NCBI GenBank assembly: GCA_025464345.1
Contig: JAODGP010000026.1
Coordinates: 1-12,490 of the forward strand
DNA length: 12,490 bases
Direction of reading: 5' to 3'
Source: Methanosarcinales archaeon
Lineage (GTDB): Archaea; Halobacteriota; Syntropharchaeia; Alkanophagales; Methanospirareceae
Each line of letters starts with the position of its first letter. Within the stretch, counting starts at the first letter, position 1. Below are positions 1-7,174 of the stretch, piece after piece. The translations under genes were made by a program, and so were the position numbers. The notes under the pieces were generated by a model, which was not told the origin of the DNA, did not search any database, and saw nothing but the letters and a program-made list of their open reading frames with translations.

Positions 1-481
1 TCACGACATCATCATCTGGCAAGTTTGTATCCACATAGATGGTCAAGGGTGTGCCTCTCGTTGTTGATTCAATTTCCTCTCCTTCAGTATCTCGGATTTC
101 TATATCCAGAGTTGGACTGTCAAAGAAAACCCATGCATCTTCTTCATTCAATGTGCCACTGGAATTAGTCCATTTCACCTTATAAACCGTTTCCTTCACC
201 TTTGCAGTCGTTATATCCTGGGTGATATTTCCATCGTCATCTGCTTCCCAAGAGAACGAATGGTCCGGGTCTGTACTTTCAAAGGTCACCACCGAGTTAG
301 GCTCAAGGTCATAAATTCTCAGCGTTTCCCCGATTATTACGGTAAATGGTCCATTGTCGAGATCTATCTCCCTCTTATCACCAGCCGCACTTGCCGCCGG
401 CACCACCGCTATCAGTGCTGCTCCTATGACCACAGCCACTGCAATGGTTATCGCTTTACCTCTTCTGCCTTTCACGTCCAT
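1..481 (-). CDS. secreted or cell-surface protein, N-terminal part (runs off the window)
   Basis: An uninterrupted reading frame starts with ATG at 481 and is still open at the window edge, giving about 160 residues. The N-terminus has the form of a secretion signal. A basic start (KGRRGK, residues 4-9) is followed by a hydrophobic stretch to about residue 27 and an Ala-x-Ala type end (PAASAA, 28-33), so export through the Sec route is likely. The mature part is acidic and rich in Thr, Asp and Val, with no Cys seen. It looks like beta-sandwich surface domains of the kind found in archaeal S-layer or envelope proteins, but no named domain is certain. A GGGGATGAG stretch about 8 bases upstream could act as a ribosome binding site, and a TATA-like element lies further upstream. 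The signal peptide is well supported. The role as an envelope protein is inference. Confidence 0.75.
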   Translation of the reverse strand, partial: MDVKGRRGKAITIAVAVVIGAALIAVVPAASAAGDKREIDLDNGPFTVIIGETLRIYDLEPNSVVTFESTDPDHSFSWEADDDGNITQDITTAKVKETVYKVKWTNSSGTLNEEDAWVFFDSPTLDIEIRDTEGEEIESTTRGTPLTIYVDTNLPDDDVV

Positions 482-518
482 TTTTTGTTCTCATCCCCTA
501 ACGTCTTAGTAGAAGGAG

Positions 519-540
519 GGATATATAATCTTTTATAGCA
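519..540 (-). promoter_or_regulatory. putative TATA promoter of the secreted-protein gene
   Basis: Read on the minus strand, this stretch gives GCTATAAAAGATTATATATCC, two overlapping A/T-rich TATA-like elements in a region of mixed composition. They lie about 40-60 bases before the ATG at 481, which would leave a short leader carrying the GGGGATGAG motif. The position suits an archaeal TBP site. No transcript start can be read from the sequence. Confidence 0.4.
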
Positions 541-545
541 AAAAA

Positions 546-998
546 CCGGGTGATTTTAATTTCCTGAATGCGGATCAGTGCTACCGGGACATTGAAATGT
601 GTGTAAAGAATTCATGAATGGGTCTTTGGGACAGTCTTATTATGGTGGTTGGAGGGTATTAAGGGAGAAATTGAAATTCCAGTATACCTTATCCAAGGAA
701 CAGGAGACCGGATGATACAGAGGAGATTTTTAAAAAGATTGAAGAGGTGGTAGAGAAGTTTTCTGGGAAACATTATTGTTGCATGGGGCGAAGCGTGCTT
801 CCAAAACAGCTAAATACCATCAAGATCGTTCCTTCGAGAGCAAAAGCAACTATAGAGGTGAGTTATAACCCCAAGTAGAGCATAAAAGCATTTGGTTGGG
901 TAGACATATCCGGTAATTTCGGCGTAATACCAGCGAAAAGGTGCAAGAGGGATAACTTCACCGCTCACATTTTAGGAGATGTTATTCTGAGGAGATAA
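546..998 (+). pseudogene. decayed gene of unknown family (two frame changes and an in-frame TAG)
   Basis: This otherwise gene-free stretch has protein-like sequence that hops between frames. Frame 3 encodes DFNFLNADQCYRDIEMC and ends at TGA 615-617. Frame 1 (607-750) encodes LLWWLEGIKGEIEIPVYLI. Frame 3 resumes from about 675 with PDDTEEIFKKIEEVVEKF and continues to TAG at 876-878. The same frame stays open beyond that stop (SIKAFGWVDISGNFGVI) to TAA at 996-998. The pieces join in order with overlapping ends, as expected from two compensating indels and one nonsense change in a single ancestral gene of roughly 150 codons. No intact ATG start was found. The family was not recognised. A sequencing error could mimic one frameshift, but not easily all three lesions. 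Confidence 0.4.
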
Positions 999-1146
999 TC
1001 CTTTATTAGATAATGCAAGAATCCATGTGAGGGATGCTCAGCAAAATACTATACTGTTGCTTACATTGTAGCACCTATCCTTAAATGTTTTTCGTTTTAG
1101 TTTTTCACGTTCTTCCGCGGGGTTATACTCCACCTGACACCCGATT

Positions 1147-2319
1147 TTACCCAAATGCCGCTCTAATACACTCCTCTGTACTGCACAACTGCACAGATGC
1201 ACCGCCACAGATTAGCGGCACATAACGTTTCATCTTACCTGAATTGGTCAATAACGACCTGTAATGCTCAAAAGCAGGAGATACCACGTAGCATGTATCG
1301 CAAATGACCCTAACACCATAGCGTTCTATCTCGTACACCACATCCAGCAACTGGTCCCTTATTCGCCTCGCAGTGAATACAAAGACATCCCTGCGAACCT
1401 TTTTACCGCCTGACTTCAGATACCTGCATATCTGCCTCAGCTCGGTGTGAGAGCAATGCGGACATCCTATCGCTATCACCTCAGGATCGCAGTATTCATA
1501 GACATCATCCAGATCCCGCCGCTCTATCTCCACCTCTTCCTCTATATAGCTCTCATCTATTCCTCGTATCGCCTCCGGTGTCACACCCTTTACATGATAC
1601 ATCCCCACGGCACCAGTAGCCCCTATCGCCGCAGAGAGATGCTTCAACTCATCTCTATCAGGCAGCGACCCTGAGAGCTCTATCAATGGTATCCTGTCCT
1701 CTGCTAAGTCTCCTATGAGATATCCGAGCGCGCTATAATCTGCATCGGTCAGTGCGCAGTCCACCTTCACCTTCAGTCCGGGCAGTCTGTTATCATCCAT
1801 ATGCAGCCCGTAAAGTGGCGTTTTGCCTATAAGAGCAGCAGCGAGTGCTGATGGCGCACCCTCCATGTTCGTCCTCGCACCTATGACCGAATTGGCATAC
1901 AGTACAGCTGACGATTCCGCCCATGCGAGATGGCTACCCGTATCCGGTCTCACACCTGCCAGTAGATAAGGCACACATGTGCATTCAGGTGAGATCCCGA
2001 GCCTGGAATAAGCCGCAAGTACCCTGCTCTGCCGCTCTGCAAACTCCTCTGTGATGCCCATAGCCCGCCATAGCGCTCTATCCATGCCCATAGGGTTCAA
2101 TGTTGCATCCACTGCCACGCTGCCATCGAGATCCTGTATGAACACGAAAGCATCGCCTATGGTCCTGTACGATACACCAGAGATATGTGCGCTCTTTACC
2201 GGTATCAATCTTGCTGCATCGTTCAGATCACCGATAGCAACGAGTATCTCCATCGCCTTCTTCTTCGCCCAGCCCAGTTCGCCTTCGTATATCCGCTCCT
2301 CATCCCTCGTGAGATACAT
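1147..2319 (-). CDS. acnX: aconitase X, probable phosphomevalonate dehydratase large subunit
   Basis: This is a 390-residue protein of the aconitase X (DUF521) family. In archaea the family forms the catalytic subunit of mevalonate 5-phosphate dehydratase, which makes trans-anhydromevalonate 5-phosphate on the modified mevalonate route to ether-lipid isoprenoids. Visible hallmarks are the GARTNMEG signature (147-154) followed by PSALAAALIGKTP. Candidate iron-sulfur cysteines are in ECTC (C113, C115), CPHC (C286, C289), C340/C343 and C371. Length fits the stand-alone large subunit; bacterial versions are often longer because the small subunit is fused. The ATG at 2319 follows GGATGTGGT, a weak ribosome site. 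The partner small subunit (DUF126) usually lies next to this gene but is not in the window, so it must be elsewhere. Family assignment is firm. The exact substrate is inferred from archaeal relatives, and proline-type dehydratase activities known in bacteria are the alternative. Confidence 0.9.
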   Translation of the reverse strand: MYLTRDEERIYEGELGWAKKKAMEILVAIGDLNDAARLIPVKSAHISGVSYRTIGDAFVFIQDLDGSVAVDATLNPMGMDRALWRAMGITEEFAERQSRVLAAYSRLGISPECTCVPYLLAGVRPDTGSHLAWAESSAVLYANSVIGARTNMEGAPSALAAALIGKTPLYGLHMDDNRLPGLKVKVDCALTDADYSALGYLIGDLAEDRIPLIELSGSLPDRDELKHLSAAIGATGAVGMYHVKGVTPEAIRGIDESYIEEEVEIERRDLDDVYEYCDPEVIAIGCPHCSHTELRQICRYLKSGGKKVRRDVFVFTARRIRDQLLDVVYEIERYGVRVICDTCYVVSPAFEHYRSLLTNSGKMKRYVPLICGGASVQLCSTEECIRAAFG

Positions 2320-2370
2320 ACCACATCCTATAAGTTACTTGACAATGAATTGAGGATTTTCGGTGCCCGG

Positions 2371-2525
2371 TCCTATCATAGTTGATACTTAACCCGCGCA
2401 TTATCAAAAGGCCATACTGGAGGTCTATGGGGCAACTCCTATCATGGTTGATACCTAACTACGAGTGTTTGGATGGTAAGGGTATAGAGGTGCATCGGAC
2501 AACTCCTATCATGGTTAATACTTAG
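2371..2525. repeat. three degenerate direct repeats, each with an internal dyad, 66-67 bases apart
   Basis: Copies lie at 2371-2392, 2437-2458 and 2504-2525. The consensus is TCCTATCATGGTTGATAC followed by YTAA/G. Each holds an inverted repeat TATCA-N4-TGATA, imperfect in copy three (TAATA). Copies two and three also share a flank of about 15-20 bases upstream (GAGGT, then GG, then CAAC), while the remaining sequence between copies differs. They lie in the divergent gap between acnX and the permease gene, with copy three about 50 bases before the permease start. The period matches a CRISPR with repeats near 30 and spacers near 36, but the copies differ from one another and no cas gene is present. 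A set of operator sites for a dimeric regulator is equally possible. Confidence 0.65.
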
Positions 2526-2572
2526 CTCTTTAATATTACTTATCGCATTTTATTCATATTTTAGACAGGCAA

Positions 2573-3856
2573 ATGGAGCTCAGTCTCGCATTCATGTTGC
2601 TCCTCTTCGCGGCTATAATGCTCGGTATACTTCTGGGTACGCTGACAGGTCTCGTCCCCGGGCTGCATCCCAACAATATAGCCATCATTCTCGTATCAAT
2701 CACACCGGTATTATTGCCGGAACTGTACTTCCTCGATTCTTATGCCTCTCGTACCATCATAGCATCCGGGATATTAGCCACTGCGGTAACACACACATTC
2801 TTGAGCTTCATACCCGCCGCGTATATCGGTGCTCCTGAGGGTGATACGGCGTTGAATCTGCTACCCGCACATAGATTGCTGCTGGAGGGCAGGGCTTATG
2901 AAGCCACTGTCCTGTCTGCGATAGGCAGTTTCAGCGCGGTTGTATTCTCATTGCTCTGTCTCGTACCTTTCTATTTCGCCTCTCGCATGTTCGTGATACT
3001 CGAGCATAATATGGTTTACCTGCTCATAGGTATCTCCGCACTGCTCGTGCTTACCGAGGGTTTCACTGAGCGTATGGAACCACTCATGGCGATCATGCTC
3101 GCACTGATGGTATTCTTCATCTCCGGTATATTCGGTATCTTGATGTTGAAGCTGCCATCATCAGCTTCTATGCTCTTCCCCGCGTTCTCTGGCTTATTCG
3201 GGCTGTCAACCATCCTGTATTCGCTATTTTACACGCCAGAGCTACCCGACCAGGCGATAAATGAGCCTGAGATAGAGCGTACAGGCGTATTGAAATCGGT
3301 AATATCAGGCGCATCTTTTGGCACTCTGGTCAGTGCCCTGCCTGGCATCACTTCCGCACATGCGACCGTAATGGCGATGCTTGCACGCCGAGACAGGAGT
3401 CCGGAGCAGGTTATTCTCACACTCAGCAGTGTGAACACTGCGAATGTGATTTTTTGCGTGGCTACGCTCTACCTCACACTGCATACAAGGAGCGGTGTGA
3501 TGATGGCAATAAGCCAGATAATGGATATACAACCCTGGACCGGGCTCGCTCCTCCTGTAACGCTTATTCTGATGCTTATTACCGTGCTAACAGCATCGGC
3601 ATTCTCGTTCTTCATTACGAGATATATGGGCAGACAGTTCTCGCTATTCTTTGGTAAAATATCCTATCGGAAGTTACTGCTATCCATTGTCATACTCCTC
3701 TCTGTGCTTGTTTTCCTGTTTACCGGTTGCCTGGGCTTGCTCGTGCTCATGGTAGCAACCGCTATCGGGCTCATCCCTGTCTACTACGGCATAAGGCGGA
3801 GTAATTCCATGGGCGTTATTCTATTGCCGATCATAGTGGCAGAGATGTTTCAGTAA
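2573..3856 (+). CDS. TctA/DUF112-family membrane permease
   Basis: This is a 427-residue, strongly hydrophobic protein with about ten likely membrane segments. It resembles the TctA (PF01970, DUF112) family, whose best-known members are the large permease subunit of tripartite tricarboxylate transporters. The family's internal duplication can be seen: GTLTGLVPGLHPN (22-33) in the N-terminal half is echoed by FGTLVSALPGITSAH (249-263) in the C-terminal half. Both are glycine-proline loops thought to line the substrate path. Bacterial TctA is near 500 residues, so this is the shorter archaeal type. Neither the small membrane subunit (TctB) nor a periplasmic binding protein (TctC) is nearby, so it may work alone, and its substrate cannot be told from sequence. 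The ATG at 2573 has little ribosome-site sequence (AGGCAA). The upstream gap holds the repeat trio, which could control it. Confidence 0.8.
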   Translation: MELSLAFMLLLFAAIMLGILLGTLTGLVPGLHPNNIAIILVSITPVLLPELYFLDSYASRTIIASGILATAVTHTFLSFIPAAYIGAPEGDTALNLLPAHRLLLEGRAYEATVLSAIGSFSAVVFSLLCLVPFYFASRMFVILEHNMVYLLIGISALLVLTEGFTERMEPLMAIMLALMVFFISGIFGILMLKLPSSASMLFPAFSGLFGLSTILYSLFYTPELPDQAINEPEIERTGVLKSVISGASFGTLVSALPGITSAHATVMAMLARRDRSPEQVILTLSSVNTANVIFCVATLYLTLHTRSGVMMAISQIMDIQPWTGLAPPVTLILMLITVLTASAFSFFITRYMGRQFSLFFGKISYRKLLLSIVILLSVLVFLFTGCLGLLVLMVATAIGLIPVYYGIRRSNSMGVILLPIIVAEMFQ

Positions 3857-3912
3857 ACTTACTCAAGTTTAATACCTTCCAGACCTCTACTGCACCGAGA
3901 ATGGTAATACTC

Positions 3913-3949
3913 ATGGCTGAGGACTTCCTCAGCTGGCATCAGATGCCAT
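3913..3949. repeat. tandem perfect palindromes between convergent genes, possible bidirectional terminator
   Basis: Two perfect inverted repeats sit end to end. GCTGAGGA-CT-TCCTCAGC (3916-3933) has 8-base arms and a 2-base centre. TGGCATC-A-GATGCCA (3934-3948) has 7-base arms and a 1-base centre. An outer pair ATGGC (3913-3917) and GCCAT (3945-3949) could close the whole into a branched structure. The element lies between the permease stop (3856) and the stop of the convergent 107-residue gene (3950-3952), touching the latter. Its position suits a transcription end structure for either strand, but there is no long T-tract, and archaeal termination relies mainly on such tracts. A repeat-type palindrome or a structure-specific protein site is also possible. 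Confidence 0.6.
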
Positions 3950-4273
3950 CTATCTCCACCGCCTTCCGCTGGCTCTGGTAATCCTTTTTATCCTATCTCT
4001 CTGATATTCCCGTATCCTCCCACTCAAAGGGTGCTCTGGCTTTATTTTTAGATGTGTTAACGAAACAACAAATACTTCCCTGTTCTCCTCGATTATAGAG
4101 CAAACTATACCTCCCATCTCCCCGGAATCAAACACTTTGGTTATTTTTAATTCAGTCTTTGTATTAACATCCTTCCCTTGCTTTCGAAGGAGTTTGCGCA
4201 ATTCCGGACTTGCGTAAACAGGGATAGGCAAATACTTCTTCATTTCTTTAATTAGCTCTTTAGTTCTTTCCAT
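3950..4273 (-). CDS. small conserved-type archaeal protein of unknown function
   Basis: This is a 107-residue, basic, soluble protein with no signal peptide or membrane segment. Its N-terminus is a Lys/Glu-rich helix (ELIKEMKKY, 6-14). A central part looks like beta strands (GGIVCSIIEE, 54-63; EVFVVSLTHL, 66-75), and the tail is very basic (RIKRITRASGRRWR). Regular codon use, a divergent TATA box about 26 bases before the ATG, and its place between two solid genes support it as real. The layout resembles short hypothetical proteins I associate with Methanosarcina-like archaea, but I cannot name a family. The basic tail could contact nucleic acid; that is inference. It ends against the tandem palindrome and converges with the permease gene. 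Confidence 0.65.
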   Translation of the reverse strand: MERTKELIKEMKKYLPIPVYASPELRKLLRKQGKDVNTKTELKITKVFDSGEMGGIVCSIIEENREVFVVSLTHLKIKPEHPLSGRIREYQRDRIKRITRASGRRWR

Positions 4274-4277
4274 ATTA

Positions 4278-4287
4278 ATTATAATAC
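4278..4287 (+). promoter_or_regulatory. putative TATA box of threonine synthase
   Basis: AATTATAATA is centred about 28 bases before the ATG at 4311. That is the distance expected when transcription starts at or very near the start codon, so the thrC message may be leaderless or nearly so. Only a weak AGG lies just before the ATG, which fits. Confidence 0.5.
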
Positions 4288-4293
4288 AGGTGC

Positions 4294-4304
4294 AATTATA
4301 AATA
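4294..4304 (-). promoter_or_regulatory. putative TATA box of the divergent 107-residue gene
   Basis: On the minus strand this reads CTATTTATAAT, centred about 26 bases before the ATG at 4273, with no ribosome site between. A leaderless transcript is likely. It faces the thrC TATA box, and the two boxes are only a few bases apart. Confidence 0.5.
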
Positions 4305-4310
4305 GGTTAA

Positions 4311-5567
4311 ATGAGCGAAGCATACAAATTAGAATGCATGAGATGCGGTACACGCTTCTCAAAGGATGACATAGTGTATACATGCGGGAAATGCGATGGC
4401 TTGCTGGATATAAAATACGACTATTCAGAGATGGATGCGGAGCGAGTGGTCGAAGCGAAAGGCGAAGGCGTATGGAAATATCGTGCTTTGCTGCCTTTCA
4501 ATGAAGATACAGAGCCAGTAACGATAGGAGAGGGCAACACACCCCTGTACAGGTGCGATAGACTTGCAAGATCCGTCGGCATCACGAATTTATGGGTGAA
4601 GCACGAGGGGCTGAACCCTACCGGTTCGTTCAAAGATAGGGGCATGACCGTTGGTGTGACGAAGGCGATGGAACTGAACGTTAAGGGTGTTGCATGTGCC
4701 TCCACGGGCAATACTTCAGCTTCTCTCGCTATATTCGCGGCAAGGGCTGGGCTGCCATGTTATGTACTGCTGCCTGCGGGTAAAGTGGCACTGGGCAAGG
4801 TTGCACAGGCGATGATGCACGGCGCGAAGGTATTCTCACTCAACGGTAACTTCGATGATGCACTGCGGGTTGTTCGCAGGTTGTGTGATGAGGAGCGCCT
4901 CTATCTGCTCAATTCCGTGAACCCTTATCGGCTGGAAGGGCAGAAGACCATCGCTTTTGAGATTGCTGAACAGCTCAACTGGGAGATACCGGACCGTGTC
5001 ATACTACCGGTCGGTAATGCAGGCAACATAAGTGCGATTTACAAGGGCTTTCTCGAACTGAAAGAGCTCGGTATCACGAACGGAGTGCCGATGATGACTG
5101 GCATACAGGCAGAAGGTGCACAGCCGGTGGTGCATGCATTCAGGCATGGCAGAAGTGATATAATACCGGAACCACATCCTGAGACGATAGCATCCGCAAT
5201 AAGAATAGGTAACCCTGTGAACGCAGTGAAAGCGCTGCGTGCAATCTATGATTCCGGCGGTGTTGCGGAATCGGTTACCGATGATGAGATAACCGATTCA
5301 CAGCTGCTGCTCGCGAGGCTTGAGGGTATAGGTGTGGAACCTGCGAGTGCGGCATCCATCGCAGGGCTGCGGAAGTTATGCGATATGGGCGTGATAGAAC
5401 CGGATGAGCGGGTTGTGTGTATCACCACCGGGCATCTTCTAAAGGATCCTGAGCGCGCAATAGCGATATGCGAACCGCCGTATGAGGTGCCAGCAGATGT
5501 AGAAGCGGTGCGACGGATTATGCATGACATGAAAGGGGAGCGAAGAGAAGAACTCGTATATGCATGA
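4311..5567 (+). CDS. thrC: threonine synthase
   Basis: This is a 418-residue pyridoxal-phosphate enzyme that turns O-phosphohomoserine into threonine in the cytoplasm. It starts with a small zinc-ribbon (C9, C12, C25, C28; CMRCG and CGKCD) typical of archaeal and plant-like threonine synthases. The cofactor lysine is K108 in GSFKDRG (106-111 region). The phosphate-binding loop STGNTSAS (131-138) follows. A second glycine-rich stretch, PVGNAGNISAIYKGF, and ASAASIAGL near the C-terminus complete the fold-II pattern. Length is normal for the family. The ATG at 4311 is set by the TATA spacing and by the zinc ribbon starting at residue 9. The stop overlaps the next ATG by four bases (ATGA), so the CoA-binding protein gene is probably translated from the same message. 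Confidence 0.95.
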   Translation: MSEAYKLECMRCGTRFSKDDIVYTCGKCDGLLDIKYDYSEMDAERVVEAKGEGVWKYRALLPFNEDTEPVTIGEGNTPLYRCDRLARSVGITNLWVKHEGLNPTGSFKDRGMTVGVTKAMELNVKGVACASTGNTSASLAIFAARAGLPCYVLLPAGKVALGKVAQAMMHGAKVFSLNGNFDDALRVVRRLCDEERLYLLNSVNPYRLEGQKTIAFEIAEQLNWEIPDRVILPVGNAGNISAIYKGFLELKELGITNGVPMMTGIQAEGAQPVVHAFRHGRSDIIPEPHPETIASAIRIGNPVNAVKALRAIYDSGGVAESVTDDEITDSQLLLARLEGIGVEPASAASIAGLRKLCDMGVIEPDERVVCITTGHLLKDPERAIAICEPPYEVPADVEAVRRIMHDMKGERREELVYA

Positions 5568-5959
5568 CCGACCTGATACGAGAATTCCTGAGGAAAGAGA
5601 ATGTCTTTGCGGTTGTTGGTGTATCACGTAACCCTGCGAAGTACGGGCATCAGGTATACAGGGACTTGAAGGAGGCTGGCTATAAGGTGTATGCCATAAA
5701 TCCCGGTATAGATGAAGTGCTCGGTGATAAATGCTATCATTCACTGAGCGAACTGCCTGTGAAGCCGGATGTGGTGGATACCGTGGTACCGCCGGGCGTG
5801 ACCGAGCAGATAGTGGAAGAATGTAAAGAGCTGGGGATAGAGCGTGTGTGGATGCAACCCGGTTCGGAGTCCGAACGTGCAATACGGTTCTGCGAGGCGA
5901 ACAATATAAAAGTGGTGCATAATGTATGCGTGATGATAAAGAGGCGTGCAGTGCAGTAG
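5564..5959 (+). CDS. CoA-binding-fold protein (YccU type)
   Basis: This is a 131-residue Rossmann-like protein of the CoA_binding_2 family. The nucleotide-binding loop is VVGVSRNPAKYG (17-28). Typical later motifs are YAINPG (43-48), VVPPGVTEQI (74-83), VWMQPGSES (95-103) and VVHNVCVM (117-124). Members are single-domain relatives of the CoA ligase alpha subunit. They bind CoA or a similar nucleotide, and their role in the cell is not settled. The start overlaps the thrC stop by four bases, which points to coupled translation, though no direct link to threonine synthesis is known. Family placement is firm; function is open. Confidence 0.85.
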   Translation: MTDLIREFLRKENVFAVVGVSRNPAKYGHQVYRDLKEAGYKVYAINPGIDEVLGDKCYHSLSELPVKPDVVDTVVPPGVTEQIVEECKELGIERVWMQPGSESERAIRFCEANNIKVVHNVCVMIKRRAVQ

Positions 5960-6130
5960 TTCAAACCATAACAGAACACGTGCTATCCATTGGATAGGGT
6001 TGTCATATGACACAGAGGGTATTTGGCGTATAAAGAAGCGAGCATGCAAAAACAGCTATTGTAGAAGCAGAGAGAAACGAAGAGGGGGAGAAATTAGGCT
6101 GGAATGTAAACAAATGCCGATGGAGTTGAT

Positions 6131-7120
6131 ATGCCAGAGTACGTGACCTTCTCAAGGAATGTATTCATTCCCGTTACGAACGTATGCAGGAATGCATGTG
6201 CATACTGTGGTTTCCGTGCGAAGAGCAGGGAGGACGCTTACATAACATCGGTGGAGCGTTTCATGGCGCTAATAAGGTCAGTAAAAGGCAGGGCAACTGA
6301 AGCTTTATTCACATCAGGCGAGAGACCTGAACTCGCAGATGCCCGGTTCAGCGATTGGCTTCGCAGGATTACCGGCTTCTCCTCTGCTGTTGAATACACG
6401 AAGGCGTTATGCAAACTGGCAATAAAAGAGGGACTGCTACCACACTGTAATCTCGGTATACTGAGCTATGAAGAGCTTGAGGAGCTGCGTACCTTTAATG
6501 CATCTATGGGCTTGATGCTGGAGACCACAGCGGATGTGGAGGCGCACAGGCACTCGCCGGGCAAAGCACCAGAGCTCAGGCTGGAGATGATTGCAAATGC
6601 CGGCGAGCTCAAAATACCGTTCACCACAGGGCTGCTCATCGGTATAGGTGAGAAGCCTGAGGACCGCATAAACGCACTGGAACAGTTGAAATCACTATAT
6701 GATGAGTACAGGCATATCCAGGAGGTCATCATCCAGCCGTTCGTGCCCAAGCCACATACACCGATGTGTGACGTGAAGATGCCGAGTCTCGAACTGATGA
6801 AGGATGTTGTTCGTATCGCACGTACTATACTGCCGGATGAGATTGCCATACAGGTGCCACCAAATCTCGTCCCGCCTAAGGAGCTGATAGAACTCGGCGC
6901 ATCTGACCTCGGCGGTATCTCAGAGAAGACCATTGATTACATCAATCCGGAATCACCATGGCCGGGAGAAGCCGGGCTGAGAGAAGCAATTGCACCTTTT
7001 GTGCTACGTGAGCGTCTGCCGATATATCCAGAATACATAAAGAGGGGCTGGTACAGTGATGAGATACGCCCACTGATAGAGCGATATGCAGATGATGAAG
7101 GGTTGAGGAAATGCAAATAG
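6131..7120 (+). CDS. cofG: FO synthase subunit 1 (7,8-didemethyl-8-hydroxy-5-deazariboflavin synthase)
   Basis: This is a 329-residue radical-SAM enzyme that acts with CofH to build the FO chromophore of coenzyme F420. The cluster motif CRNACAYC (C19, C23, C26; Cx3Cx2C) sits near the N-terminus, followed by GF as in CofG. Other CofG-like stretches are FTSGERPEL, the glycine-rich TTGLLIGIGE, VIIQPFVPKPHTPM and IQVPPNL. Length fits the separate archaeal subunit rather than the fused bacterial FbiC. GGAG at 6122-6125, six bases before the ATG, is a clear ribosome site and fixes the start. CofH is not in the window. The 171 bases before it hold a small hairpin (CTATCC-ATT-GGATAG, 5983-5997) and no convincing gene. 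F420 use fits the methanogen-like character of the rest. Confidence 0.95.
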   Translation: MPEYVTFSRNVFIPVTNVCRNACAYCGFRAKSREDAYITSVERFMALIRSVKGRATEALFTSGERPELADARFSDWLRRITGFSSAVEYTKALCKLAIKEGLLPHCNLGILSYEELEELRTFNASMGLMLETTADVEAHRHSPGKAPELRLEMIANAGELKIPFTTGLLIGIGEKPEDRINALEQLKSLYDEYRHIQEVIIQPFVPKPHTPMCDVKMPSLELMKDVVRIARTILPDEIAIQVPPNLVPPKELIELGASDLGGISEKTIDYINPESPWPGEAGLREAIAPFVLRERLPIYPEYIKRGWYSDEIRPLIERYADDEGLRKCK

Positions 7121-7174
7121 TTTTACATTTATGGATGACTGCAAAAGTTTAATTCGCTCAATTCAAAATAAATA

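Noticed and set aside
260..538. A 92-codon plus-strand frame
   Set aside because: It lies opposite the secreted-protein gene, whose frame has a clear signal peptide and continues without a stop to the window edge. The plus-strand peptide has odd Cys/His-rich composition.
876..878. TAG as a pyrrolysine codon
   Set aside because: The same gene trace also needs two frame changes and has no intact start, so decay explains it better.
2371..2525. A confident CRISPR array call for the three repeats
   Set aside because: Only three copies, each different, with shared flanks beyond the core and no cas genes nearby. It is listed as a degenerate repeat with CRISPR as one option.
5439..5882. A 147-codon minus-strand frame across thrC and the CoA-binding gene
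   Set aside because: It is antisense to two recognised genes, spans their junction, and has no recognisable motifs.
6466..6933. A 155-codon minus-strand frame inside cofG
   Set aside because: Serine-rich antisense shadow of a strongly conserved radical-SAM gene.
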